Shown piece after piece: positions 1 to 8,078 of a DNA stretch of 10,492 nucleotides. Each line of letters opens with the position of its first letter. Position 1 is the stretch's first letter. The notes under the pieces are model-generated. The model had not been told where the DNA came from. It saw nothing but the letters and a program-made list of their open reading frames with translations, and made no database searches. This DNA is from Bacillota bacterium (GTDB lineage Bacteria; Bacillota_A; Clostridia; Peptostreptococcales; Anaerovoracaceae): NCBI GenBank assembly GCA_017457585.1, contig JAFTHD010000046.1:1-10492 (forward strand), given 5' to 3'. The translations under genes and the position numbers were made by a program.

Positions 1-92
1 CGGAGCTTTCTGAGAAGCTGAGCAAGATAGGGATGAGTAGTGATGAAGTGAAGGAAGCCCTTGACAGGTGGCTTTCCCAGTACGACAGGTAG
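1..92 (+). CDS. C-terminal tail of a probable GntR-family (YtrA-type) transcriptional regulator, partial
   Basis: Only the last 29 codons are present; the 5' part lies outside the window. The frame starting at base 3 reads ELSEKLSKIGMSSDEV and continues to a TAG at 90-92. This short helical tail, with a 'leu-Gly-hydroxy-Ser-x-x-Glu-hydrophobic' turn, resembles the C-terminal ends of small YtrA-type GntR regulators, which lack a large effector domain. The main support is context: such regulators very commonly sit directly upstream of an ABC ATPase and a permease, as here. The stop codon overlaps the Shine-Dalgarno sequence of the next gene, implying cotranscription and autoregulation of the cassette. 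The DNA-binding domain is not visible, so the family assignment is inference. Confidence 0.6.
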   Translation, partial: ELSEKLSKIGMSSDEVKEALDRWLSQYDR

Positions 93-96
93 GAGG
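91..96 (+). promoter_or_regulatory. Ribosome binding site of the ABC ATPase gene
   Basis: A perfect AGGAGG lies five bases before the ATG at 102 and shares two bases with the stop codon of the upstream gene. It fixes the start of the ATPase and points to translational coupling. Confidence 0.85.
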
Positions 97-101
97 ATAA
101 T

Positions 102-797
102 ATGGCAAGAATAGACATCGATCATCTAACAAAGATATTCGGAAGCCGGATTGCGTTAAACGATGTGACGCTAACCCTTGAAAAAGGGCAGATCGTCGGG
201 CTTCTGGGACCTAACGGAAGCGGCAAGACGACGCTCATCAAGACGCTCAACGGTCTGCTTACACCGTCCTTTGGGGAAGTGAGGATCAACGGACTGAAAC
301 CTGGCGTGGATACCAAGAAGATGGTGGCATACCTGCCCGACAGGGAGGCGCTTCCGCCTCACATGACAACTTTGCAGCTCATAAATATGTACGATGACTT
401 CTTTGAGGACTTCGACAGGGACAGGGCTGAGGACATGGTAAAAGACCTGAACTTAGATATGGGGCAGCAGCTAAAGAAGATGTCCAAGGGGACCAAGGAA
501 AAGCTTCAGCTCATACTCGTGATGGCGAGAAAAGCGGAGGTGTATCTCCTGGATGAGCCTATAGGCGGTGTTGACCCTGCAACACGGGATTACATCCTTA
601 GGACGATTATTTCAAACTACAACGAGAACGGAATCGTGATTATTTCGACCCACCTTATCAGCGATGTTGAGCAGGTTCTCGACGACGTAATCTTCATCAA
701 GGAAGGTCAGGTAGTCCTTCACAGTCCTGCAGAGGAAATACGCGAGAAGGAAGGGCAGAGTGTGGATCAACTGTTTAGGGAGGTGTTCAAATGCTAA
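102..797 (+). CDS. ABC transporter ATP-binding protein (YtrB/BcrA-like)
   Basis: Cytoplasmic ATPase subunit that would power the membrane partner encoded next. In order, the 231 residues show Walker A GPNGSGKT (36-43), an ABC signature in the variant form MSKGTKEKL (127-135), Walker B VYLLDEP (147-153), a D-loop GGVDP (155-159) and the switch histidine in STHL (H184). The usual Q-loop glutamine position reads YLPDRE, with Asp at 80. This 'LPD' form and the 'SKG' signature are, to my knowledge, typical of the ATPases linked to GntR/YtrA regulators rather than a defect. The length suits a single nucleotide-binding domain. It overlaps the permease gene by 7 nt. The substrate cannot be read from the sequence; relatives export antibiotics or respond to cell-envelope stress. 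Confidence 0.93.
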   Translation: MARIDIDHLTKIFGSRIALNDVTLTLEKGQIVGLLGPNGSGKTTLIKTLNGLLTPSFGEVRINGLKPGVDTKKMVAYLPDREALPPHMTTLQLINMYDDFFEDFDRDRAEDMVKDLNLDMGQQLKKMSKGTKEKLQLILVMARKAEVYLLDEPIGGVDPATRDYILRTIISNYNENGIVIISTHLISDVEQVLDDVIFIKEGQVVLHSPAEEIREKEGQSVDQLFREVFKC

Positions 798-1561
798 GTA
801 AATTACTGAAATACGAGTTGCCAGCAATAGGAAGAAGACTGATACCTCTTTACCTGGCGTGGATGGTTGCGTCGGCACTTCTCGGCTTCGCCCTCAATTC
901 CGTGGCATCAAAGTCCGACTTTTTCTCGGTGATATCGCTTCTCATCTACGTTATGGTTACGACCGCAGTTGTAGTTGTAGCTATAATACTGGTGGTGCAG
1001 CGATATAACAACAGTATTCTGGGAGACGAGGCCTACTTCAATATGGCTCTTCCTGTGACGACGAATCAGCACATTGCAAACAAGACCATATCCGCCCTTA
1101 TATGGGTCGTGATATCGACGGTCGCTGCATTCCTGTCGGCACTGATTATATGCATATTCGGAGGAGCAACTTCAGAAGCCTACAGAGGGTTCGTGAACGA
1201 TATTCTTCCGCTGGTTACCGGGCAGAATGTGATCCTGTGCATTGAATTTCTGATCATGGCTATCGTAAGCATGGTGAAGACCGTACTCTCGGTATATGCG
1301 GCCATAACCGTTGGACATCAGGCAAGCAAGCACGTGTGGCTTGCGGCAATCGGAGCCTATATCGTATTCATGGTAATAGAGGGGACGATCAGTTGGTTGT
1401 GCAACTTAGCAGAATTAAACGTTTCATGGATATACGCCGCCAACGGATTCAAAGATTACCAGCTTTTGATCCTCGTTTCGACGGCAATCCTTGTGGCTCT
1501 TTCGGCAGGATACTTCCTGCTCTGCAAATACGTCATCGACAAGAGGCTCAATCTGGCATAG
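791..1561 (+). CDS. ABC transporter permease, six predicted membrane helices
   Basis: Integral membrane partner of the preceding ATPase. The 256-residue protein has hydrophobic stretches at about 17-36, 46-69, 99-124, 145-172, 181-204 and 223-246. The loop after helix 2 carries DEAYFNMALPVTTNQ (79-93). This resembles the 'gdEgYl-tLPvs' loop common to permeases in GntR-linked ABC cassettes and is probably the coupling loop to the ATPase. The ATG at 791 is supported by AGGGAGG at 777-783, seven bases upstream, inside the 3' end of the ATPase gene. The 7-nt overlap implies translational coupling. The gene ends just before a strong terminator, so it is the last gene of the cassette. The transported substrate is unknown. 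Confidence 0.9.
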   Translation: MLSKLLKYELPAIGRRLIPLYLAWMVASALLGFALNSVASKSDFFSVISLLIYVMVTTAVVVVAIILVVQRYNNSILGDEAYFNMALPVTTNQHIANKTISALIWVVISTVAAFLSALIICIFGGATSEAYRGFVNDILPLVTGQNVILCIEFLIMAIVSMVKTVLSVYAAITVGHQASKHVWLAAIGAYIVFMVIEGTISWLCNLAELNVSWIYAANGFKDYQLLILVSTAILVALSAGYFLLCKYVIDKRLNLA

Positions 1562-1593
1562 AGACAGGCATGAACAATACTTAATCGAGAAAG

Positions 1594-1650
1594 AAAATGC
1601 GATGCATTCTTACCGTGACATTCTGGTGAGTGCATCGCATTTTTATGTGC
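1594..1650. terminator. Bidirectional rho-independent terminator between convergent genes
   Basis: Arms 1594-1606 and 1631-1643 form a perfect 13-bp stem (AAAATGCGATGCA with its complement). A second short stem, 1609-1614 with 1625-1630, includes one G-U pair. The plus strand runs into a T-rich tract after 1639, and the A-rich left flank gives a T-rich tract on the minus strand. It lies between the permease gene and the L,D-transpeptidase gene, which converge here, so it can end both transcripts. Confidence 0.85.
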
Positions 1651-1709
1651 TTTTTATCTCTTTTTATATTTTCTGGCGTTCGTTTGCATGAAGTCCAGAG
1701 GATATGGGA

Positions 1710-3110
1710 TCAGTAGTGCATGAGCACCGGCATGCCCACCTTCACCTGATCGTACATTTTTTTGATAAGATCCTTCGGCATGTTGATGCACCCATGGGAA
1801 CCGTTTGTCTTCCAGATGTCGCCACCGAACTCCGTTCTCCAGTTGGAGTCGTGAAGACCGATGCCGTTAGGTGTTACGCCCATCCAGTACTTTGCAGGAA
1901 CCTCATACTTGGTGCCGTCGGCGTTGGTGCCTCTCATGGTTACGTCTCGAAGCTTGTTCTTAATGTACCACGTTCCTTCAGGTGTGGATTTACCCTTGGA
2001 CTTATCGCCGGTAACGACCTTGCAGTTGAACTTATCCTTGCCGTCGATGAAGAGGTGGACTTCCTGCTCGGTAAAATCAACATCTATGTACGTATTTCCG
2101 ATACCGTCCTGATATTCGGTGTATCCTTCATTGCTGTATACGGGAGCACGTGTAACGCTTTCCTTGGATTCAAGATCCTTCTTCAGCTGCTCCGTTTCGC
2201 CATCCTTGTCGATTTCCCAGCCGTAGAGACCGCCCTTAACGGTGACCTCTTTGCCGACGAGTGTTTTGATCGTCCTCTTGATTCCCACGTTATCGTACTT
2301 TGATGCCATATCTTCCACGTACTTCTTGATGTTTTTCTCAACCAGCTTGCCGGAAGCATCGCTTTCGTAGAAGGTTGCCAGGTCTTCCGGAGAAATCGTG
2401 AAGGTGGAGTCTCCCATCTTATACGTGATCTCCTGAGTCAGACGCTCTTTGCAGAAAGTCTGGTACTCGAGAAGTGAAGGATCATCGGACAGAACCTTCG
2501 GCTCTTTGTAGTAATTGCTGGCGTCGTAAACAAGATTATTTTTGCCGGCAGATATCTGTTCCACTACAGCGTCAAAATACTTTGATTTATCCACATCCGT
2601 GCCGTAGACTTCCTTGACAATAGGAAAATCGGGATTGGACACGTCGACGTACGCATCGTGCCCCTTTATCACGTCATCTCCACCGTCCAGGAACTTGGCG
2701 GCCATCACCTTGTCCTTGAATTCATTGGTGCAGGACTTGACGGTTTTCTTAAGATCCACCGAGACCTTGGTGTTGAGGTAATGATTGAGAGCCGCCTTTA
2801 CAAGGTTATCCTTCTTAATTGAAGCCAGCTGCTTGTCCAGGTTGTAGACGCACCCGAGGCTGGAGTATGTGGTCAGGTTGTTGCCATCTGCATCCTCAAC
2901 TTTGAACTCCTGGTGGTTCCATTTGTTCGTCAGCGCTTTGGCGGCCTCCGCATAAGTCATGCCGGAACAGTCGACTCCGTTGATCTTGTAGTTCTTGCCG
3001 AATGTATCCGAACTGAAATCATCGGATTTTGTATAACTGTAACCGAGACCTGCAGCAGCACCTGCAAATACCAGTATTATTATCAATAATGACAAAAGAA
3101 ACTTCTTCAT
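1710..3110 (-). CDS. Membrane-anchored L,D-transpeptidase, YkuD family
   Basis: Extracytoplasmic cysteine transpeptidase that would make 3-3 peptidoglycan cross-links or attach proteins to the wall. The 466 residues start with a Lys-Lys then hydrophobic segment (about 4-24), read as an uncleaved anchor or signal peptide. Then comes NGVDCSGMTYAEA (44-56), like the start of the VanW/PG-binding-4 type ectodomains, and a long alpha/beta region to about 320. The YkuD catalytic domain occupies about 338-464. It has the HxGTxxx-like HDSNW (H420) and the nucleophile motif SHGCINMP (438-445), with catalytic C441. The start is fixed by AGGAGG at 3119-3124. It is divergent from dnaE and convergent with the ABC cassette. 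Family assignment is firm; the exact wall role is not visible. Confidence 0.93.
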   Translation of the reverse strand: MKKFLLSLLIIILVFAGAAAGLGYSYTKSDDFSSDTFGKNYKINGVDCSGMTYAEAAKALTNKWNHQEFKVEDADGNNLTTYSSLGCVYNLDKQLASIKKDNLVKAALNHYLNTKVSVDLKKTVKSCTNEFKDKVMAAKFLDGGDDVIKGHDAYVDVSNPDFPIVKEVYGTDVDKSKYFDAVVEQISAGKNNLVYDASNYYKEPKVLSDDPSLLEYQTFCKERLTQEITYKMGDSTFTISPEDLATFYESDASGKLVEKNIKKYVEDMASKYDNVGIKRTIKTLVGKEVTVKGGLYGWEIDKDGETEQLKKDLESKESVTRAPVYSNEGYTEYQDGIGNTYIDVDFTEQEVHLFIDGKDKFNCKVVTGDKSKGKSTPEGTWYIKNKLRDVTMRGTNADGTKYEVPAKYWMGVTPNGIGLHDSNWRTEFGGDIWKTNGSHGCINMPKDLIKKMYDQVKVGMPVLMHY

Positions 3111-3138
3111 ATTATGTTCCTCCTATTTCACTACATAT

Positions 3139-3167
3139 AGTATAAATTCTGCAAGAGGATTATTCAA
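3139..3167 (-). promoter_or_regulatory. Sigma-A-like promoter of the L,D-transpeptidase gene
   Basis: Read on the minus strand, TTGAAT (3162-3167) is followed by a 17-bp spacer and TATACT (3139-3144), a close match to the TTGACA/TATAAT consensus. The -10 lies about 29 bases before the start codon, leaving a short leader that contains the RBS. Confidence 0.75.
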
Positions 3168-3193
3168 TAGCACAATATGAAATATTACACCTT

Positions 3194-3223
3194 TTGTGGA
3201 CAGTGTGCAAAGTTAGTGATAAA
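3194..3223 (+). promoter_or_regulatory. Possible weak promoter of dnaE
   Basis: TTGTGG (3194-3199) with a GATAAA-like -10 about 18 bp downstream is the best candidate I see between the divergent genes. Both boxes are imperfect, so this is a suggestion. The dnaE RBS is also modest (GGAG at 3237-3240, eight bases before the ATG). Confidence 0.3.
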
Positions 3224-3248
3224 CTAAAATCCAAATGGAGAAACAGTT

Positions 3249-6200
3249 ATGAGCGGATTTACCCATCTTCACGTACACACTGAATACAGCCTTTTGGACG
3301 GTGCTTCGAGGATTCAGGACATCGTATCCAGGGCGAAGGAACTTGGCATGGACTCCTTGGCCATCACTGACCACGGGGTCATGTTTGGCGTGATTGATTT
3401 TTACAGGGAATGCCTGAAGCAGGGAATCAAACCGATCATCGGATGTGAGGTCTACACGGCTGCCAGAACGAGATTCGATAAGGATGCCGAGAAGGACAAG
3501 AGGATGGGACACTTGATTCTTCTCGCTGAGAACAACGCAGGCTACAAGAACCTGATGAAGATCGTGTCGGAGGGTTACCGCAACGGATTTTACTATAAGC
3601 CGAGAATCGACAGGGAAGTGCTGTCACAGTACAGCGAGGGTATTATCGCCCTTTCCGCGTGCCTTGCAGGCAAGGTGCAGAACCACCTTTTGAACGGTGA
3701 CTACAGCAGCGCCCTGGAAGAGGCCCGCGCAATGGAAGAGATATTCGGCAAGGGCAACTTCTTCCTGGAGCTGCAGGATCAGGGACTTGAAGAGGAAGCG
3801 CGGATTCTGCCTGACATGAAAAGGCTCCACGAAGAGACCGGTATCCCTTTTGTCGCTACAAATGACGTTCACTACGTAAGACAGGAAGACGCCTTTACCC
3901 AGGACGTGCTCATGTGCATACAGACGGGATCAACGGTAGATGAGACTAACAGGATGAGGTTTACGGGGGATCAGTATTACCTCAAGTCAGAGGACGAAAT
4001 GAGAAAGATTTTCGCAGGAATCCCCGAGGCCTGCGACAACACGCAGAAGATCGCAGAAAGGTGCAACGTAACATTCACCTTCGGAGAACTTCACCTGCCG
4101 GACTTTAAGGCGCCGGAGGGTCTGACGAACAGGGAATATCTGAGGCAGCTCTGCGCAGACGGGCTGAAGGAAAGGTATCCCGAGTGCACGGAAGATGCGT
4201 GGAAGTCCCTTACGGACAGGCTGGATTATGAGCTGACAACCATAGAGAACATGGGATATGTGGAATACTTCCTCATCGTATGGGATTTCATCAATTACGC
4301 AAAGAGCCAGGGCATCATGGTGGGACCTGGCAGAGGCTCCGCCGCAGGGAGCATCGTCGCATACACACTGAAGATCACCGACATCGACCCGATCAAGTAC
4401 GGGCTCATCTTTGAGAGGTTCCTCAATCCTGAAAGGGTCAGCATGCCGGATATAGATATAGACTTCTGTGCCGAGAGAAGGCCGGAGGTCATCGACTACG
4501 TTACGCGTAAATACGGAAGCGATAACGTTTCCCAGATCGTAACCTTTGGGACCATGAAGGCAAAGCAGGCCGTTCGTGATGTAGGCAGAGTCCTGAACGT
4601 CAGCTACGCAGAGACGGACGCCATCGCAAAAGCCATCCCGAACGCCCTTAAGATGACGCTGGATAAGGCCCTCGATACAAGCCCGGATCTTAAGAGCATG
4701 TACGATAACGATGAGGTGGTACGAAAGGTAATCGACACGGCGAGGGCAATCGAGGGGATGCCTCGCCATGCATCGACACATGCCGCCGGAGTCGTTATTT
4801 CAAAGGCTGCGGTGGATGAGTACGTTCCCCTGTACATGGGTGATAAGGGGCTTGCAACCCAGTTCAACATGACGACCATAGAGGAGCTGGGGCTTCTCAA
4901 GATGGACTTTTTGGGGCTGAGGAACCTTACGACGATTCGTGACGCCCTGAAGATGATAGAGGAAAATCACGGCGTCAAGATTGATTTTTCCCAGATGGAT
5001 TACGATGATCCGCTTGTGTACGAGGCGATCGCCAAGGGAAATACGCAAGGTATTTTCCAGCTTGAAGCGGGGGGCATGACTTCATTTATGAAGAACCTTA
5101 AGCCGGACTGCTTTGAAGATGTGGTGGCAGGTATATCCCTCTACAGACCGGGTCCTATGGCGTCGATTCCGACATATATCGATAACAAGAAGAATCCTGA
5201 TCACGTGAGATACATCGATAAGAGCCTTGCGCCGATTCTCGGCGTAACCTACGGCTGCATGGTCTATCAGGAGCAGGTCATGCAGATCGTGCGAGGCCTG
5301 GGCGGATATTCCTACGGCAGATCAGATCTGGTTCGCCGTGCCATGAGCAAAAAGAAAATGGACGTGATGCTCCAGGAGAAGGAGTATTTCATAAACGGCA
5401 AGACGGGAGATGACGGCGAGATCGAGATCGCAGGCTGCATTAGAAACGGCGTGCCAAGGGAGGCTGCAGAGGAGATATTCAACTCCATGGTAAGCTTTGC
5501 AGAGTACGCGTTTAATAAATCCCACGCGGCGGCCTATGCGGTAGTGGCCTACGAGACGGCCTATCTCAAAGTTCACTATCCGGTGGAATACATGGCGGCT
5601 CTCATGACCAGCGTTATGGGCGATGCCAGGTCCATTTCCAACTACATGAGAAACTGCACGGAGATGGGCATTCAGGTGCTCCCTCCGGATGTGAACGCAA
5701 GCTTTAAGAAGTTTACGGTGGAAGACGGAAAGATACGGTTCGGCCTTCTTGGAATCAAGAACGTAGGCGAACAGGTAATAGACGCCATCATCGAAGCCAG
5801 GGAAGAGAAGGGCAGGTTCAGCGATATTTTCCACATGATAGAGGATGTGGATATCCACAGGATGAACAAAAAGGCCATGGAGAGCATGATAAGGGCTGGC
5901 GCCCTGGACAGTCTGGATGAGAACAGAGCTGCCATGCTCACCGTCTACGAAGGGCTGATCGAATCCGCCCAGTCAAATGCCAAGCACAACATTGCAGGCC
6001 AGATGTCCCTGTTCCAGATGGCGGCAGAGACCATGGAGGAGAGTCTTACTCAGAACAGGCTCCCTGACATCAAGAACTTCGATAAGGATACACTGATGGC
6101 CCTCGAAAAGGAGATGCTGGGAGTCTACATTTCCGACCACCCTTTGAGAGAGTATGAAGATAAGATCAAGAAGGTAACCACCATCACCGCAAAGGATCTT

Positions 6201-6890
6201 GCGGACGTTCTCGAAAATGAAGAGAGCGGAGAAGTCAGCGACGTGGTGTACGACGGGATGAAGGCTCGCATGGCCGGAATCATAACGTCTAAGAAGAACC
6301 TGATTACCAAGAGCAATAAGATGATGGCCTTCGTCGATATGGAAGACCTTTACGGCAACGTGGAAGTGGTTGTGTTCCCCAACGTTTACGAAAGGTGCGC
6401 AGCCCTCATAGAGGACGATTCCATCATCGGCGGGTCGGGAACGGTGAACTTCAAGGAAGGAGAAGTGCCAAAGCTTCTGGCAGACAACATCGTCGATCTG
6501 AGGACCATGGAGGATGGAGATCTGACCTCCGGCAGAGGTTATAACGGCGGTGAGAAGCGGGTCAGAATCAGAAGAGAGGAGCAGTCAGGCGGCGGTGCTC
6601 CATCACGAACGAAACCGTCAGGCGGCGGTGCTCCGTCACCTGATGAGAGACCTGCAGTGCCTGAAGGCATCGTCAAGATAAGGATTCCTGACGAAGAGTC
6701 GGCTAATGTGGCGGCAGTCCTGGAAAAGCTGAAAGCCGTTATGCTCAGGCACGAGGGCAGATACCAGTCCATCATATACATGCCGGGAGGCAAATCCTTC
6801 AGGACAACGGAGGAACTTTGGGTGAATCCTGATGCTGATTTCAGGAGAATGATAGTCGGAATTGTTGGTGAAAGTAATTATAAAGGTTAG
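3249..6890 (+). CDS. dnaE: DNA polymerase III subunit alpha (DnaE1 type)
   Basis: Replicative family C DNA polymerase, 1213 residues. The N-terminal PHP domain opens with THLHVHTEYSLLDGAS and keeps a likely metal-binding set (H8, H10, D17, H42, E67, H88, C138, D206, H208). An active PHP proofreading or phosphatase site is therefore plausible. The polymerase core has GPGRGSAAGS (359-368), PDIDIDF (400-406, catalytic D401 and D403) and KMDFLGLRNL (551-560, third acidic residue D553), matching the E. coli D401/D403/D555 trio. An OB-fold follows near the C-terminus (about 1020-1100). There is no PolC-type exonuclease insertion, so this is DnaE, not PolC. An unusual Gly/Ser/Pro-rich linker with a duplicated SGGGAPS unit sits near the C-terminus. 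The gene is transcribed with pfkA immediately downstream. Confidence 0.97.
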   Translation: MSGFTHLHVHTEYSLLDGASRIQDIVSRAKELGMDSLAITDHGVMFGVIDFYRECLKQGIKPIIGCEVYTAARTRFDKDAEKDKRMGHLILLAENNAGYKNLMKIVSEGYRNGFYYKPRIDREVLSQYSEGIIALSACLAGKVQNHLLNGDYSSALEEARAMEEIFGKGNFFLELQDQGLEEEARILPDMKRLHEETGIPFVATNDVHYVRQEDAFTQDVLMCIQTGSTVDETNRMRFTGDQYYLKSEDEMRKIFAGIPEACDNTQKIAERCNVTFTFGELHLPDFKAPEGLTNREYLRQLCADGLKERYPECTEDAWKSLTDRLDYELTTIENMGYVEYFLIVWDFINYAKSQGIMVGPGRGSAAGSIVAYTLKITDIDPIKYGLIFERFLNPERVSMPDIDIDFCAERRPEVIDYVTRKYGSDNVSQIVTFGTMKAKQAVRDVGRVLNVSYAETDAIAKAIPNALKMTLDKALDTSPDLKSMYDNDEVVRKVIDTARAIEGMPRHASTHAAGVVISKAAVDEYVPLYMGDKGLATQFNMTTIEELGLLKMDFLGLRNLTTIRDALKMIEENHGVKIDFSQMDYDDPLVYEAIAKGNTQGIFQLEAGGMTSFMKNLKPDCFEDVVAGISLYRPGPMASIPTYIDNKKNPDHVRYIDKSLAPILGVTYGCMVYQEQVMQIVRGLGGYSYGRSDLVRRAMSKKKMDVMLQEKEYFINGKTGDDGEIEIAGCIRNGVPREAAEEIFNSMVSFAEYAFNKSHAAAYAVVAYETAYLKVHYPVEYMAALMTSVMGDARSISNYMRNCTEMGIQVLPPDVNASFKKFTVEDGKIRFGLLGIKNVGEQVIDAIIEAREEKGRFSDIFHMIEDVDIHRMNKKAMESMIRAGALDSLDENRAAMLTVYEGLIESAQSNAKHNIAGQMSLFQMAAETMEESLTQNRLPDIKNFDKDTLMALEKEMLGVYISDHPLREYEDKIKKVTTITAKDLADVLENEESGEVSDVVYDGMKARMAGIITSKKNLITKSNKMMAFVDMEDLYGNVEVVVFPNVYERCAALIEDDSIIGGSGTVNFKEGEVPKLLADNIVDLRTMEDGDLTSGRGYNGGEKRVRIRREEQSGGGAPSRTKPSGGGAPSPDERPAVPEGIVKIRIPDEESANVAAVLEKLKAVMLRHEGRYQSIIYMPGGKSFRTTEELWVNPDADFRRMIVGIVGESNYKG
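6584..6639 (+). repeat. Duplicated 23-bp unit inside dnaE
   Basis: Bases 6584-6606 and 6617-6639 are identical except at one position (A6602 versus G6635), with a 33-bp (11-codon) period. In protein each copy encodes SGGGAPS, inside a low-complexity linker between the OB-fold and the C-terminal segment of DnaE. The in-frame spacing keeps the polymerase intact. Confidence 0.85.
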
Positions 6891-6893
6891 GAG
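6889..6893 (+). promoter_or_regulatory. Ribosome binding site of pfkA, overlapping the dnaE stop codon
   Basis: AGGAG at 6889-6893 uses the last two bases of the dnaE TAG stop and lies nine bases before the ATG at 6903. This arrangement supports cotranscription and coupled translation. Confidence 0.8.
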
Positions 6894-6902
6894 ATTGTAC
6901 AG

Positions 6903-7862
6903 ATGAAGAAAATCGGGATACTTTGCAGCGGTGGAGACGCACCGGGTATGAATGCGGCAATCAGATCGGCTGTAAGACAGGGTCTGAGCATGGGCATGGA
7001 AGTTTACGGTATATACCGCGGATATGAAGGACTTCTCGACGGAGAGATCAAGCCGATGAAGTGGCGCGATGTAGGCGACATCCTTCAAAGAGGCGGAACG
7101 ATACTTAGAACGGCAAGGAGTGAGAGATTCAGGACCGAAGAGGGCGTAAGGCATGCAGTGGACATGCTCCAGACCTTTGGCATAGAAGGCGTTGTCGTGA
7201 TAGGCGGCGATGGGTCCCTTCGCGGAGCACTGGAGCTTTCAAAACACGGCGTGCCCGTTATGGGCGTTCCAGGGACCATCGATAACGACCTGAATTACAC
7301 CGACTATACCATCGGCTTCGATACGGCTGTAAATACCGTGCTCGATATGATCTTCAAGCTGAGAGATACTTCTTCTGCTCACGACAGGACGACGGTAATG
7401 GAAATCATGGGAAGAAGATGCGGCGACCTGGCATTGTACGCTGGACTTGCAGGCGGTGCAGATTCCATACTCGTTCCGGAAGTTGAACCGGATGTGAATG
7501 CAATCGTGAGAAAGGTTCTGGAAGGGCAGCAGAGCGGTAAGCTTCACAGTATTATCCTGAAAGCAGAAGGGGTAGCGGTATCTACAGATGAGCTGGCGCG
7601 CAAAATTCAGAGCGTTACGGGAAGAGACGCGAGAGTAGTCGTTCCAGGGCACATCCAGAGGGGTGGTACGCCTACGGCGAGAGACAGGATACTGGCAAGC
7701 CAGACGGCCAGCAAAGCCGTGAAGCTTCTCTACAACGATGAAGAGAGCAAGGCTGTTGGCGTATGCAGAAGCGAGATCATCGCGATTCCTCTGGCAGAGG
7801 CACTTGAAATGGATAATAACTTCAATATGGAGATGTATGAGCTGGTAAATACGCTGTCGTAA
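6903..7862 (+). CDS. pfkA: ATP-dependent 6-phosphofructokinase
   Basis: Cytoplasmic glycolytic enzyme that phosphorylates fructose 6-phosphate to fructose 1,6-bisphosphate. The 319-residue length is normal for bacterial PfkA. Visible motifs are GGDAPGMNAAIR (10-21), GGDGS (101-105), PGTIDND (123-129) with catalytic D127, DRTTVMEIMGR (161-171), KAEG (220-223) and PGHIQRGG (248-255). Gly at 104 and Gly at 124 mark the ATP-dependent rather than the pyrophosphate-dependent type; PPi enzymes usually carry Asp and Lys there. The start has a well-placed AGGAG overlapping the dnaE stop. It is the last gene of the dnaE-pfkA unit, an adjacency I recall as common in Clostridia. No pyruvate kinase gene follows; instead there is a long repeat-bearing spacer. 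Confidence 0.97.
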   Translation: MKKIGILCSGGDAPGMNAAIRSAVRQGLSMGMEVYGIYRGYEGLLDGEIKPMKWRDVGDILQRGGTILRTARSERFRTEEGVRHAVDMLQTFGIEGVVVIGGDGSLRGALELSKHGVPVMGVPGTIDNDLNYTDYTIGFDTAVNTVLDMIFKLRDTSSAHDRTTVMEIMGRRCGDLALYAGLAGGADSILVPEVEPDVNAIVRKVLEGQQSGKLHSIILKAEGVAVSTDELARKIQSVTGRDARVVVPGHIQRGGTPTARDRILASQTASKAVKLLYNDEESKAVGVCRSEIIAIPLAEALEMDNNFNMEMYELVNTLS

Positions 7863-8000
7863 TCTGGCGTAATGCCACTGCGACTTTGCGACGCACTGCA
7901 ACAATCTTGAAAGCATAATGCAGCCACGTAAGCACGCCGCACAGCAGTAATCTTGCAAGCAAAATGCCACTGCGGTAACCTTGCATGTACAATGCAGCGG
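7861..8000 (+). repeat. Short degenerate direct repeats after pfkA
   Basis: Related units of about 24-28 bases begin near 7861, 7903, 7948 and 7976, with a fifth at 8240. The shared pattern is AATCTTG, then a variable GCA-containing stretch, then AATGC followed by CAC or AGC. The first unit overlaps the pfkA stop codon region. Spacing is irregular and the units differ from each other, so this is not a CRISPR array. Confidence 0.55.
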
Positions 8001-8078
8001 CACTCGTAATAATTAAACAACTTGCGTAACGCCCGAGGCGGCAGCAAAGGTCTACTGCGATTCGTCCTCAGGAGCAGG
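7976..8078 (+). repeat. Long direct repeat, copy A
   Basis: Aligned without gaps to 8240-8342 at a constant 264-bp offset, about 70% of positions agree by eye. The first 23 bases are identical in both copies, and the later shared blocks are TTGCGTAA and CGTCCT. The right half of copy A forms the left arm of the large palindrome. Confidence 0.75.

Noticed and set aside
339..347. ABC ATPase with Asp instead of the Q-loop Gln (YLPDRE) and a SKG signature instead of SGG
   Set aside because: I recall these variants as usual for GntR-linked YtrB-like ATPases; Walker A, Walker B and the switch His are intact, so it is not a sign of an inactive protein.
1704..2303. Plus-strand open frame of 199 codons
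   Set aside because: It is antisense to the catalytic domain of the L,D-transpeptidase, whose YkuD motifs are unmistakable.
3987..4781. Long minus-strand open frame inside dnaE (264 codons)
   Set aside because: It lies wholly opposite the conserved polymerase core, has no recognisable domain, and is a shadow of dnaE codon use.
7861..8000. Repeats downstream of pfkA as a CRISPR array
   Set aside because: The units are diverged, unevenly spaced and without unique spacers of constant length, and no cas gene is present.
7239..8003. Minus-strand open frame of 254 codons over pfkA and the repeat region
   Set aside because: Most of it mirrors the pfkA coding sequence; the product is Cys/His/Arg-rich with no family resemblance.
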